A model generated the notes under the pieces. It made no database searches. It had not been told where the DNA came from and saw only the letters and a list, made by a program, of their open reading frames with translations. From assembly GCA_025363505.1 (NCBI GenBank), contig JANYDV010000131.1, forward strand, positions 1 to 17,436: 17,436 bases of DNA. Reading direction: 5' to 3'. The position numbers and the translations under genes are program-made. Positions 1 through 8,297 of the stretch are shown here, piece by piece; position 1 is the first letter of the stretch, and every line of letters starts with the position of its first letter. Source of the stretch: Bacteroidota bacterium. Lineage in GTDB: Bacteria > Bacteroidota > Ignavibacteria > Palsa-1295.

Positions 1-5
1 ACTCT

Positions 6-1010
6 CTATCCCTGCACCGCCGTTACAGCAATCATTGTTACTATATCATCGACATTGGCTCCGCGGCTGAGGTCGTTCATTGGTTTTGCTAAGCCTTGGA
101 GGATCGGACCGATGGCTTGACCCATTCCGAGACGCTCGGCAATTTTATAACCGATGTTGCCGCTATCCAGATTCGGAAAGATGAAAACATTCGCATTGCC
201 TTCAACCGGACTATCGCTTGCTTTTCGTGCGGCTACTGATGGGACGAATGCCGCATCGAATTGTAATTCGCCGTCGATGATTAAGTCATACTCGCGCTCA
301 CGAACGATCTCAGTTGCGAGCGTGACACGTTTGGTCGAGTCAGTCGAGGCACTGCCTTTGGTCGAGAACGAGAGCATCGCCACGCACGGTGTGTTGTCGG
401 TGAGTTGTTTGTATGTCTGTGCGGTCGAGATTGCAATATCAGCAAGTTGATGCGCGTCGGGTTCGGGTATGACGGCGCAATCGGCAAATGCAAATGTCAT
501 CGGCTCTTTGCGAAATTCATTAAGAGCCGGGAAATCGAGCAAGAACATACTCGAAAGTGAGCGCACACTTTGTGCAAGCCCGATGCCATGAAGCGCGGCA
601 CGAATAACCGATGCTGTCGTTGAAAGCGAACCTGCCACAAGCCCGTCAAAGAGACCACTATTAACAAGCAATGCACCGAACAGCAGAGGGTCGTTATGTA
701 CTTCGCTTCGTGCGGAGTCAAGATCAGATATTTTTGATTTACGGCTCTCATAATACTGCGACACGAGTACATCAGTCTCAGGGAACGTCAGAGCCGACCA
801 GATGGGAATATTTATTAGCGATGGTGCAATACGCGAAAGTTGTTCTTTGATTAACTCGGGGTCACCCAGAAACTCAACACGCGCCATTTTTTGTGCGATG
901 ACTATTTCGGCTGCTCGAATGATGCGTTCGTCGGTAGCATCACCAAGGAGAATTTTTTTATTGAGTGATCGTGCTCTTGCGTTAATCTTCTCGATCGATG
1001 GGGTTGGCAT
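6..1010 (-). CDS. pta: Phosphate acetyltransferase (short form)
   Basis: Cytoplasmic enzyme interconverting acetyl-CoA plus phosphate with acetyl phosphate plus CoA, normally paired with acetate kinase; no ack gene is visible, but the window ends right after the stop. The 334-residue length matches the short single-domain Pta/PTA_PTB family rather than the roughly 700-residue enterobacterial form. The N-terminus has the family pattern (LLGDATDERIIRAAE, ~22-36) and the C-terminus has GLAKPMNDLSRGANVDDIV. There Ser315-Arg316 and the following Asp residues match the catalytic Ser/Arg/Asp of the Methanosarcina enzyme. The ATG lies 8 nt after the stop of the upstream HEAT-cyclophilin gene, so the two are probably co-transcribed. 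The gene is complete. Confidence 0.93.
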   Translation of the reverse strand: MPTPSIEKINARARSLNKKILLGDATDERIIRAAEIVIAQKMARVEFLGDPELIKEQLSRIAPSLINIPIWSALTFPETDVLVSQYYESRKSKISDLDSARSEVHNDPLLFGALLVNSGLFDGLVAGSLSTTASVIRAALHGIGLAQSVRSLSSMFLLDFPALNEFRKEPMTFAFADCAVIPEPDAHQLADIAISTAQTYKQLTDNTPCVAMLSFSTKGSASTDSTKRVTLATEIVREREYDLIIDGELQFDAAFVPSVAARKASDSPVEGNANVFIFPNLDSGNIGYKIAERLGMGQAIGPILQGLAKPMNDLSRGANVDDIVTMIAVTAVQG

Positions 1011-1018
1011 AGATACTA

Positions 1019-3145
1019 TTATTTATAGAGAATAACATTTTCGATCTGGTCGTCGAGTTGTGTTCTGTCGATTTGTTCATTACTCTTGAGTGCTTTTGCC
1101 CAAATCGTATATCGAGTATTGAGGTGTGGTGTTGGGCAATGCGTAATAAACCATTGCGAACCTTCGGTGTCCTTACCCGAAGATGCCATGCCGACAATCC
1201 CTTCGGTGTCATATTGCGCGGGGCTAATCTCGGTGCGGATGCTATATCCGGGTCCGCCATATCCCGAGCCGGTGTTGTCGCCGGTTTGTATCACAAAATT
1301 CGGTACGACACGATGGACATAACAATTTGCAAAGAAATTTACTTTTGCAAGCTTGAGAATATTCAGTACAGATAGTGGTGCATCATAGGGCATCAATTTC
1401 AGGTAATAGAACCCGTACTTTGTGGGCACGAGCAAAGTATCAGGTGCCGTTTCGAGCATTTTCCAATCAATCGGTTCATGTTTGTAAATAACAGCAAGTT
1501 TCTTTTGGTCATTGCCGCCGAGGCTATCGAGTGTTTTGTATGCTTCGTTAGCAAGTGGGGCATTGCCGTAGTCGGTTGCGGCTTTGTGATAAATCGCTTT
1601 GATCTTCTGGCGAAACTCTGGTTGCGAAGGTTTTAGGGTTTGAATCGCAGAGAGTACCGAAATCATTTGATCGCTATAAGCGGCGGTGTTATACTTTTCA
1701 AGATAACGAAGCAAATATTCTTCGGCTTCGGTTTTGAATGAATCAACCGCAACTCCAGGCTCTTGCAGAAGTTCGAGTGTAAGTCCGACGACTTGAACAA
1801 GGTCTGTTTGATCAGGGGTACGAATAAGTATATGTCTGTATGCCGAAGCGAAATGAAATTTTTCTAATGTATTGCGATAGACACTATCATTTTGAATGAG
1901 TTTCCATTGCCCATGCAAACCTTCGAGTGCATAAAGCGTTTGGGTCGAAACTGATTGAAAATATCGTCTCAATAATGTAATCATTGCTGTCGTATCGCGA
2001 AAATTTCCGAGTGCCCGGCAGGTATAGATATCAACAGCGCGATCCCGATTGGAAAAATATTCTGCAATGTCATTTGGTGAAAGCGCATCTTTGCCAAAAC
2101 GAGCAACCGGTATCATCGTTGAAGCACGAACAGCGATAGGATAACCATCATATTGGTTGCCTTGTGGATTAAATCCGGCGAGCCAATCGCGTACGGTAAC
2201 CGAATCAGCCGTTGATACTTTGCCATTGGCGAGCATATTATCAAGCATCGTGAGTGCGGCTAATGCCGGATGAATCGTGCGGACATCTTCGATCGTTGAT
2301 TCGAGCACCGCTTTCTTGACTGATTCAAAAATGGTTGAAGAAAAATAGGGAAGTTTGGTGATGGCATTAAAAATATTGACCCTGACACGCCACTCAAGCT
2401 CGCTTTTGATAGCAGCAATCAGCATACGCCCCGCTTCGAGGTTATGAATTTGTCCGAGTGCAGTTGCGGCGAACATCCGCGATTCAGCGGAGCCTTGATC
2501 GCTCAGGAATTCTTTGAGAACATCAAGATGTCGAGAAAGTAGGGCGGAGTCGGTTGTGCGCGAAAGCCCATATATCGCATGCCATCGAACTGAGGCGTCA
2601 GGATGTGCATCGAGTTGTTTTACCAGAGCAATGAGATCGTCATTTAATAATTTGCGAAGTCCCAGTTCGGTCAGTGCATAGGCAACAGGTTTGGGATGTG
2701 TCGTGCTGTAGCGCGTGAGATACTCTGTGCAGGTGGTGATCTCGTTTGCAGGTGTTGTTCGTGCGAGTGCAATAAAGTGTTCCTGATTGGGAAATAACTC
2801 GGTTGCGGTGGCGACAGCTTTGAAGCTTTTCGTATTTGCACCCAGTATGCCAAGAGCAAACGTGATGGCATCGGAGATAAGCTCGCGCTTTTCTGCGGCA
2901 AGACGTTTTATTAAGATCGGTCGTGCCGTGCTATCTCCGATATTGCCGAGGGCAACAGCTGCGCGCCAGGCAACTTTTTCATTTGGTGATGAGAGATATT
3001 TTGCGATCTCATCAATGTCGGTGCGTTTGTCTTGCAGTTCGATGATTGTCTTTTCTTCTTTTGAAAACTTCACACCTTGCGCAAAGAGCGGGAGGCTATA
3101 GCCAATACAAAAAATGAATAATAACGCTCGTAGTTGTTTGCTCAT
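1019..3145 (-). CDS. Secreted HEAT-repeat protein with C-terminal cyclophilin-type peptidyl-prolyl isomerase
   Basis: 708 residues. Residues 1-22 are a Sec signal peptide ending LFAQ, so the protein is predicted to be periplasmic or outer-membrane associated. Residues ~25-330 contain degenerate alpha-helical HEAT-type repeats (for example VAWRAAVALGNIGD, VRWHAIYGLSR, RMFAATALGQIHN). The middle third is helical and less clear. Residues ~570-708 are a cyclophilin domain. Relative to human CypA, Arg55/Phe60/Gln63 correspond to Arg612/Phe617/Gln620 in HRVVPNFVIQ, and Gln111/Phe113 to Gln664/Phe666 in GSQWF. The CypA Trp121 position is His and the His126 position is Tyr; the latter is common in bacterial members. 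A functional prolyl isomerase attached to a protein-binding scaffold is likely, acting perhaps in folding of envelope proteins. The substrate is unknown. pta follows 8 nt downstream. Confidence 0.88.
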   Translation of the reverse strand: MSKQLRALLFIFCIGYSLPLFAQGVKFSKEEKTIIELQDKRTDIDEIAKYLSSPNEKVAWRAAVALGNIGDSTARPILIKRLAAEKRELISDAITFALGILGANTKSFKAVATATELFPNQEHFIALARTTPANEITTCTEYLTRYSTTHPKPVAYALTELGLRKLLNDDLIALVKQLDAHPDASVRWHAIYGLSRTTDSALLSRHLDVLKEFLSDQGSAESRMFAATALGQIHNLEAGRMLIAAIKSELEWRVRVNIFNAITKLPYFSSTIFESVKKAVLESTIEDVRTIHPALAALTMLDNMLANGKVSTADSVTVRDWLAGFNPQGNQYDGYPIAVRASTMIPVARFGKDALSPNDIAEYFSNRDRAVDIYTCRALGNFRDTTAMITLLRRYFQSVSTQTLYALEGLHGQWKLIQNDSVYRNTLEKFHFASAYRHILIRTPDQTDLVQVVGLTLELLQEPGVAVDSFKTEAEEYLLRYLEKYNTAAYSDQMISVLSAIQTLKPSQPEFRQKIKAIYHKAATDYGNAPLANEAYKTLDSLGGNDQKKLAVIYKHEPIDWKMLETAPDTLLVPTKYGFYYLKLMPYDAPLSVLNILKLAKVNFFANCYVHRVVPNFVIQTGDNTGSGYGGPGYSIRTEISPAQYDTEGIVGMASSGKDTEGSQWFITHCPTPHLNTRYTIWAKALKSNEQIDRTQLDDQIENVILYK

Positions 3146-3159
3146 AATACTATAGTATT
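3146..3159. repeat. Perfect 14-bp palindrome abutting a start codon
   Basis: AATACTATAGTATT equals its own reverse complement and ends one base before the ATG (3145-3143) of the HEAT-cyclophilin gene. It could be an operator or a small mRNA hairpin overlapping translation initiation. It is AT-rich, so chance is possible. Confidence 0.4.
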
Positions 3160-3225
3160 TCGCTTTTTCTTGATGATACCGTCTTCAATTCTTCAGTCCA
3201 TTCATATTATAACACGCAGAGAATG

Positions 3226-3233
3226 TACTTTTG
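3226..3233 (+). promoter_or_regulatory. Possible -7 element for the ligase genes
   Basis: TACTTTTG matches the Bacteroidota -7 consensus TAnnTTTG exactly. It lies about 100 nt before the preferred ATG at 3332. No convincing TTTG is present about 20 nt upstream, so only half a promoter is supported. Confidence 0.35.
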
Positions 3234-3331
3234 TATCTCCCTTAGCAACATTTTTTTCAAAATAGTTGATATTCTTTTCAAAAATGTGTTATTTCGCAGG
3301 TTCGCACCATTTATTCAATCGTCAAACTCTT

Positions 3332-4384
3332 ATGCGCGTCGCACTACTAGCAAACATCAAACCTGAAGGTCTTGACATTTGGAATAGAAAACCTGATGGG
3401 CAAGACGACGATACCTACGCCGAATGGGATACGTTCGAAACGATTGATGCAGTCCGCGCGGCGCTTGAGTCGCACCCTGATGTTGAGTGTGAGATTGTCG
3501 AAGCCCTGCCCGAAAAAGCATTGCCTCGATTGTTGGTCAGAGCTTACGATATTGTCTTTAATCTTGCCGAAGGTCTGCGCGGTGCTGACCGTGAGGCACA
3601 ATTCCCGGCGGTGTTGGAAATGCTGGGTATTCCCTATACCGGCTCCGGTCCGTTCACACTTGCGACCGCACTCGACAAAGCCCGCACTAAAGAAATTCTA
3701 TCTTATCACGGTGTTCCGGTCGGAAGATTTATCACCACATCCGATGCGACCACGACTTTAGAAAAACTACTGCCCGGTCTTGAGTACCCGGTGGTTGTGA
3801 AGCCGACATCTGAAGGATCATCGAAAGGTGTGAAGAATTCTTCTTTTGCCAAAAATGATCAAGAGCTTCGCGCAGAAATTGCTCGCATTATAAAAGAATA
3901 TGGACAAGTGGCTATTGTCGAAGAATTTTTATCCGGCAAAGAATTTACGGTAGCGGTGCTGGGCAATGGCTCGGCGGCGCGTGTGCTTCCCATTGTCGAG
4001 ATAAAACTTGGCGAGCTACCACCGGAAGCAAATGGTATTTATTCATACGAAGCGAAGTGGGTTTATGATACGACCGAGCACCCGTTAGATATTTTTTCTT
4101 GTCCGGCAGATGTTCCTGCCGAGGTAACCAAAGACATTTCAGAGACAGTACTTGCGTGTTATCATGCGCTTGGGTGCCGCGATTGGTCGCGTATTGATGT
4201 TCGGCTCGATCGCAATGGCAAAGCAAATATCATCGAAGTAAATCCGCTACCGGGAATTTTGCCAAACCCTGAAGACAACTCCTGCTTCCCCAAAGCGGCA
4301 AGAACGGCAGGTATGAATTACGACCAGACAATGCTCGCAGTACTGAGAGCAGGGTGTGAGAGATATGGATTGGCGTTGAAATAA
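3332..4384 (+). CDS. ATP-grasp ligase of the D-Ala-D-Ala ligase superfamily (first of a tandem pair)
   Basis: 350 residues from the ATG at 3332, which begins MRVALLAN as in the downstream paralogue; in-frame starts at 3284 (ATG) and 3266 (TTG) would add residues unlike the family. ATP-grasp features are visible: TGSG then ALDKARTK (hinge and second Lys), VVVKPTSEGSSKGV with Lys157 and the Gly/Ser-rich loop, EEFLSGKEFTVAV, SYEAKWV, and metal ligands Asp289, Glu302 and Asn304 (RIDVRL, IIEVNPLPG). The substrate-side SCFPKAA resembles SLVPMAA of E. coli DdlB. However, the N-terminal GGxSxExxxS motif of true Ddl enzymes is absent, and no cell-wall genes are nearby. It therefore probably ligates an amino acid or small peptide other than D-Ala, with ATP. 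It lies 97 nt upstream of its paralogue. Confidence 0.85.
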   Translation: MRVALLANIKPEGLDIWNRKPDGQDDDTYAEWDTFETIDAVRAALESHPDVECEIVEALPEKALPRLLVRAYDIVFNLAEGLRGADREAQFPAVLEMLGIPYTGSGPFTLATALDKARTKEILSYHGVPVGRFITTSDATTTLEKLLPGLEYPVVVKPTSEGSSKGVKNSSFAKNDQELRAEIARIIKEYGQVAIVEEFLSGKEFTVAVLGNGSAARVLPIVEIKLGELPPEANGIYSYEAKWVYDTTEHPLDIFSCPADVPAEVTKDISETVLACYHALGCRDWSRIDVRLDRNGKANIIEVNPLPGILPNPEDNSCFPKAARTAGMNYDQTMLAVLRAGCERYGLALK

Positions 4385-4438
4385 TTTTTTTCCTTGTCAA
4401 ATATTTTAATCTCACAAAATCAAGGTTCAGACAGCCCC

Positions 4439-4459
4439 TTTGGTGATAACTCACCTAAA
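4439..4459 (+). other. Small inverted repeat before the second ligase
   Basis: GGTGA (4442-4446) and TCACC (4451-4455) form a 5-bp stem with a TAAC loop, extendable by TTT/AAA past a mismatch. It lies 23 nt before the ATG at 4482 and no T-run follows, so it is not a terminator. A role in the leader is possible but unproven. Confidence 0.3.
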
Positions 4460-4481
4460 AGATTTGTTACAAGCGCCTACT

Positions 4482-5531
4482 ATGCGAATTGCACTCATCT
4501 ATAACGAGCCTAAGCACACCGAGCCTGATGACCATTGGTTGTCGAAATCGGGGACGGAGCTTTCGCAGACTTTCCGCGATGCTTCGGAGTTTGGGGTCCT
4601 TGAAGAGATTGAACATATTGCCGCCGCGCTTCGCGAAGGCACTCATACGGTTACAATATTTTCGGTTGATGATGATGTCGAGCGTCTGGTGAGTTTTCTT
4701 GAGACCGAACGCCCCGAAGCGATCTTTAATCTTTGCGAGTCGGTGCTTGGTCGTGCCGATCTTGAAATGTGTATCGCCGGTGTGTTCGATCTTTTCGGCA
4801 TTCCCTTTACCGGTGCAGGTACGATGGGCTTAGGTATTGCGCTTAATAAAGCCATCTCGAAAGCAATCTTCGCCGCAAATCATATCCCGACCCCGGCATT
4901 TGAAGCTTATGAAGTTGGCGAAATGCCGCGAGTTGATATAACGCTGAATTATCCGCTGATCGTAAAACCACTTCGCGAAGATGCGAGCATCGGCATTGAT
5001 AATAATTCGATCGTCAATAATTTCGCTGCCTTGTGCGAACGCGTTGAGTTTGTACATATTGAATTTAAGCAACCCGCACTGGTCGAAGAATTTATTGACG
5101 GCAGAGAGTTGAATGTTGCGGTAATTGCAACTGATGACGGAAGTTTTAAGACTTTGCCGATTTCCGAAATCACTTTTGATGCATTGCCTCCCGGCAATCC
5201 GCGTATCGTAAGCTACGAAGCAAAGTGGGTGGAAGAATCTCCGCTCTATAAAACAACGATCCCGAAGTGCCCGGCAGTGCTTGATGAAGAAATTGCGATA
5301 CGTGCCAGAGCGATTGCACTGAAAGCCGCCAACACTGTTGGCTTACGCGATTACGGTCGCATTGATATGCGCCTTCGTGATGATGGTGCATTGTTCGTGC
5401 TCGAAGCCAACCCCAACCCTGACATCTCCCAAGACGCAGGCTTTATGCGCGCCTGCTTCACCAGTGGCTTAACCCATTCGCAGGCAATTAATTTGATTGC
5501 TTTGCAAGCTCAGAAAAGAAGAAACAAATAG
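4482..5531 (+). CDS. ATP-grasp ligase, divergent paralogue (second of a tandem pair)
   Basis: 349 residues from the ATG at 4482 (MRIALIYNEP). A TTG at 4440 is also in frame, but its extension does not resemble the paralogue. Shared features include FTGAGTMGLGIALNKAISK, LIVKPLREDASIGID with Lys162, EEFIDGRELNVAV, SYEAKWV, and metal ligands Asp295, Glu308 and Asn310. The C-terminal substrate region differs clearly: the first ligase has EVNPLPG and SCFPKAA, while this one has EANPNPDIS followed by GFMRACF. The LPG turn and the Ser-x-x-Pro element are lost. The ATP/metal site thus looks intact while the acceptor pocket has changed, which suggests a different second substrate or successive ligations. 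It is probably co-transcribed with the upstream ligase. Confidence 0.82.
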   Translation: MRIALIYNEPKHTEPDDHWLSKSGTELSQTFRDASEFGVLEEIEHIAAALREGTHTVTIFSVDDDVERLVSFLETERPEAIFNLCESVLGRADLEMCIAGVFDLFGIPFTGAGTMGLGIALNKAISKAIFAANHIPTPAFEAYEVGEMPRVDITLNYPLIVKPLREDASIGIDNNSIVNNFAALCERVEFVHIEFKQPALVEEFIDGRELNVAVIATDDGSFKTLPISEITFDALPPGNPRIVSYEAKWVEESPLYKTTIPKCPAVLDEEIAIRARAIALKAANTVGLRDYGRIDMRLRDDGALFVLEANPNPDISQDAGFMRACFTSGLTHSQAINLIALQAQKRRNK

Positions 5532-5599
5532 AAGATTCTCTCCTGACTGTCACAAATTGATTTTTCCAGGTGTCTATAGAGAAATAATTTTCTTCAAAC

Positions 5600-6814
5600 G
5601 TGAAAATAATTCTCATAATTCTTTTGCTATGCACTGTATTTGTATCTGAATCGGATGCACAATGGGTTGTTGTCCCTGCCCCAAGCTATAATAAAGGTAT
5701 TACTGCGACCGAGGAGTATCTCTTTACTTGCACAGAGCACAGTATTCAACGGTCTTACGATAATGGAGAACACTGGGAAGATTGTTGTAACAATGCCCCT
5801 TGTCAGCGAAGTGGTTTTCAAATGTCGTGGTTATATTCTTATGGAAAAATAGTATTTGCCGTCATATATGACGACGTCAGCAATAAGACGTATCGTTCGA
5901 CAAATGATGGTAATAGTTGGGAACGTTGCGTCGGGTGGGTAACCGATCTCTGCGCAAGCAATAAAAGTTTTTTCTCTTTGTTTTCCGGACATACTATTAT
6001 TCGCTCCCCTGATAGTAACGTGAACTGGGATTACTCAGACAGTGGAGTTGTTCCATTTCTTATCTCCAATCTTCATCCGGATTGTCCTACTCTCACTATT
6101 GCTAATGGGATATTATATTGTGCGCGGCATGATGGACCAATATTCCAGTCTACTGATGATGGACTTTATTGGAGTCAAGTATCAAATCGGTTTAGTTATA
6201 GTGGGAGTGAAAACTTGAAATTAAAAGCGATATATGAGTCAACTCTTCTCGCGTTTATCAACGACACGATCTTTCGTTCAACGAACAGTGGCTCAAATTG
6301 GAATTCTGTTAATATTGGTTTCATTGCGCATACATCTGTGGTTGATGGCAATAACATTTTTGTTGGAGGAAATCGAGGGGTCTTACTCTCGACCGATCAA
6401 GGCATTACTTGGCGATCAATTAGTGATGGTATTCTTGATTCTACATCTATCGAATATCTCGCGATACATCATCATTATCTCTTTGCAGGCGATTTGTGGC
6501 GTCGTCCAATTTCGGACTTTTATACCTCTGTCTCAAAAAATGAGTTGGGAGAAAACCCCAACTTCACAATTTCTTTCAATCCCATTACAAATCAACTAAC
6601 TATAAAATACTATTGCACTCAGCATTCATCAGATCCCAAACTCGAAATATATGATATGCTGGGGCGGATAATTCTCTCGAAGAGTATTGTAAATGATTCG
6701 CGAGGATGGAATTCGTTTGATTGCAATGCTCATGGTATGAAAAATGGTTCGTATGTTTGTCGGTGGTCAGGTGACGGTTTTTTCCTCGCCAAAAATGTCC
6801 TGATTGCGAAATAA
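5600..6814 (+). CDS. Secreted Asp-box (BNR) repeat protein with T9SS type A sorting domain
   Basis: 404 residues from a GTG start; the signal peptide is residues 1-20 (hydrophobic ILIILLLCTVFV, ending SDAQ). The body contains Asp-box motifs S-x-D-x-G-x-x-W, such as SYDNGEHW, STNDGNSW, STDDGLYW, STNSGSNW and STDQGITW, typical of sialidase/sortilin-like beta-propellers. Residues ~315-404 are a T9SS C-terminal domain with LEIYDMLGR and a final KNVLIAK, which would send it to the cell surface or outside. Function is unknown, and Asp-boxes alone do not show sialidase activity. A 22-nt gap separates it from its paralogue. The gene is visibly more AT-rich than the enzyme genes on either side. Confidence 0.85.
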   Translation: MKIILIILLLCTVFVSESDAQWVVVPAPSYNKGITATEEYLFTCTEHSIQRSYDNGEHWEDCCNNAPCQRSGFQMSWLYSYGKIVFAVIYDDVSNKTYRSTNDGNSWERCVGWVTDLCASNKSFFSLFSGHTIIRSPDSNVNWDYSDSGVVPFLISNLHPDCPTLTIANGILYCARHDGPIFQSTDDGLYWSQVSNRFSYSGSENLKLKAIYESTLLAFINDTIFRSTNSGSNWNSVNIGFIAHTSVVDGNNIFVGGNRGVLLSTDQGITWRSISDGILDSTSIEYLAIHHHYLFAGDLWRRPISDFYTSVSKNELGENPNFTISFNPITNQLTIKYYCTQHSSDPKLEIYDMLGRIILSKSIVNDSRGWNSFDCNAHGMKNGSYVCRWSGDGFFLAKNVLIAK

Positions 6815-6866
6815 TTTGTAACCTTTTCAAGGTTTAGTGGTCTATTGTTTGGAGACAGATATTGAT

Positions 6867-8102
6867 TTGAGAAAATATAAACTTATAACATTTGTTGTCG
6901 CGACAATTTTGCTGTTGCGAGGAGAAGTATATGCGCAATGGGAGCCTACTGCGTTCCCGGATGATCGTCCTGCAACTGGATTTGCTCTAGGCACAGATGG
7001 TATATATGCAAGTGGTAATAATTTGGGGGGAGTTATTTTTTCTATAGATAATGGCATAAGTTGGTTTTCATTATTTGCGAAAAATACCCAATTCCTGATC
7101 ACCATTCAAGAATGTAACACTATAGCTTCTGTTAATAGATTTGTTGTTGCAAATATTTTCGCACAATATGCATGGGATTCGATGCCAAAATGGCAATTGG
7201 TTGCCTATGATAATTCCACAAGTAGATGGTCAGGCATTCAGAGTTATGGGCTTGCCGAAAGAACTGCTGCACTACAAAGTGAAGATTCATATCTCTATTG
7301 TTTTACCAAAGACAGTATGTTATACCAGTCTGATAATTCCGGTGCTTCATTTATTAATATTACAAACGGTATGATCGGCGAAGTCCGCAAAGTTGTATCG
7401 GATGGGAAATATCTTTATGCGGCAACCTACAATGGAGGCGGAGTGTATCGCTCATCAAACCTCGGCGCTTCATGGGATTACTTTAACAACGAGATGAAAG
7501 CCCAACCGATTACTGATTGTATCAATATGAATGGCAAACTCTTAGCCGTGAGTAATGGAATTTGGATCTCGGATGATAGCGCAGTGCATTGGCGTCGAAT
7601 CCACGATGATAAGACGATTACTTCGATTGCAATTTCCGGGAGAACGTTATTCGCTGGGGGAGAAAATTTTTATCTTTCTGTTGATAGTGGGGTATCATGG
7701 CAAAATATTTCGAGCGGATTGATGGGGCATCACGTTCGCTCCATCTCCATGAATGATAAGTATCTCTTCGCATTATTAGATTCAGGAATATGGCGGCGCT
7801 CGCTTCGTGATTTTCCTTCATCGGTCGCAAGTCAAGCAATAGTATACAGAGCACCATTACTGATTAATTATGCAAACGAAGTTCTTACAATAAAATATTC
7901 CTCAAATGCTGCATACTCCCAGGCAAAACTCGAATTGTTTGATCTCCTTGGAAGATTATTGATTACAAAGAGTATTCCAATTGTCATGCAAGGATGGAAT
8001 ACCGTAGAGTGCGATGTGCATTCATTGCAAAGTGGTTATTATATTTGTCGCTTGTCAATTGATAAACTTGTTCTCTCTAAAAATTTGCTTTTACAAAAAT
8101 AA
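6867..8102 (+). CDS. Secreted Asp-box (BNR) repeat protein with T9SS type A sorting domain, paralogue
   Basis: 411 residues from a TTG at 6867. This start is preferred because GGAGA lies about 12 nt upstream and it puts LRKYK directly before the hydrophobic core of the signal peptide, which ends VYAQ. The alternative GTG at 6837 would add ten residues. Asp-boxes include SIDNGISW, SSNLGASW and SVDSGVSW. The C-terminal domain (LELFDLLGR, KNLLLQK at the end) aligns with the upstream protein. Both share GWN-x3-C-x(2)-H and a later Y-[VI]-C-R, so a Cys pair is conserved in the sorting domain. It is probably transcribed with the preceding gene and secreted by the T9SS. Its role is unknown. Confidence 0.83.
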   Translation: MRKYKLITFVVATILLLRGEVYAQWEPTAFPDDRPATGFALGTDGIYASGNNLGGVIFSIDNGISWFSLFAKNTQFLITIQECNTIASVNRFVVANIFAQYAWDSMPKWQLVAYDNSTSRWSGIQSYGLAERTAALQSEDSYLYCFTKDSMLYQSDNSGASFINITNGMIGEVRKVVSDGKYLYAATYNGGGVYRSSNLGASWDYFNNEMKAQPITDCINMNGKLLAVSNGIWISDDSAVHWRRIHDDKTITSIAISGRTLFAGGENFYLSVDSGVSWQNISSGLMGHHVRSISMNDKYLFALLDSGIWRRSLRDFPSSVASQAIVYRAPLLINYANEVLTIKYSSNAAYSQAKLELFDLLGRLLITKSIPIVMQGWNTVECDVHSLQSGYYICRLSIDKLVLSKNLLLQK

Positions 8103-8167
8103 ATTCCTCATTCGCGTTACACTTATCAACACCAAATGGCACAGTTTTAAAGTTTTTTCATTTTAAA

Positions 8168-8199
8168 TTTGGAAAATTGATTTTAATTTCGTAAATTTG
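8168..8199 (+). promoter_or_regulatory. Bacteroidota-type promoter for the GNAT gene
   Basis: TTTG (8168-8171), exactly 20 nt, then TAAATTTG (8192-8199) match the Bacteroidota housekeeping sigma consensus TTTG-N19-21-TAnnTTTG. The transcript would start near 8205, leaving a leader of about 90 nt before the ATG at 8298. Confidence 0.7.
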
Positions 8200-8206
8200 T
8201 GGATAG

Positions 8207-8251
8207 ATGAACAACAATTCACGAATTATTCTTTGTGTAATTGTTTTTTAA
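8207..8251 (+). CDS. Possible 14-codon leader peptide
   Basis: An ATG at the predicted transcript start opens a 14-codon frame, MNNNSRIILCVIVF, ending at TAA (8249-8251). The stop sits in the left arm of the 8242-8286 hairpin. This placement would suit a leader peptide or leaderless translation, but such a short frame occurs easily by chance and no comparative evidence is available. Confidence 0.2.
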   Translation: MNNNSRIILCVIVF

Positions 8252-8286
8252 ACCGTTGCGATGCTATTAGCATCAAACAAAAAACA
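8242..8286 (+). promoter_or_regulatory. Imperfect stem-loop in the GNAT mRNA leader
   Basis: The outer arms TGTTTTTT (8242-8249) and AAAAAACA (8279-8286) pair over 8 bp. Inside, GTT/AAC and GATGCT (8260-8265)/AGCATC (8269-8274) pair around an ATT loop, with a 5-nt bulge between stems. It ends 11 nt before the GNAT start codon. It may affect translation or RNA stability. Confidence 0.4.
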
Positions 8287-8297
8287 GCAGCGACCGA

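Noticed and set aside
3332..5531. Annotating both ATP-grasp genes as ddl (D-Ala-D-Ala ligase)
   Set aside because: Both lack the N-terminal GGxSxE motif, the second lacks the acceptor-side motif, and no cell-wall genes are adjacent; only the superfamily is supported.
5557..5592. Promoter upstream of the first Asp-box gene (TTG ... TAATTTTC)
   Set aside because: The spacing of 25 nt is too long and the -7 element is imperfect; not supported beyond chance in AT-rich DNA.
5600..8102. Sialidase function for the Asp-box proteins
   Set aside because: Asp-boxes occur in many beta-propellers, and I see no sialidase catalytic arginine triad or FRIP motif.
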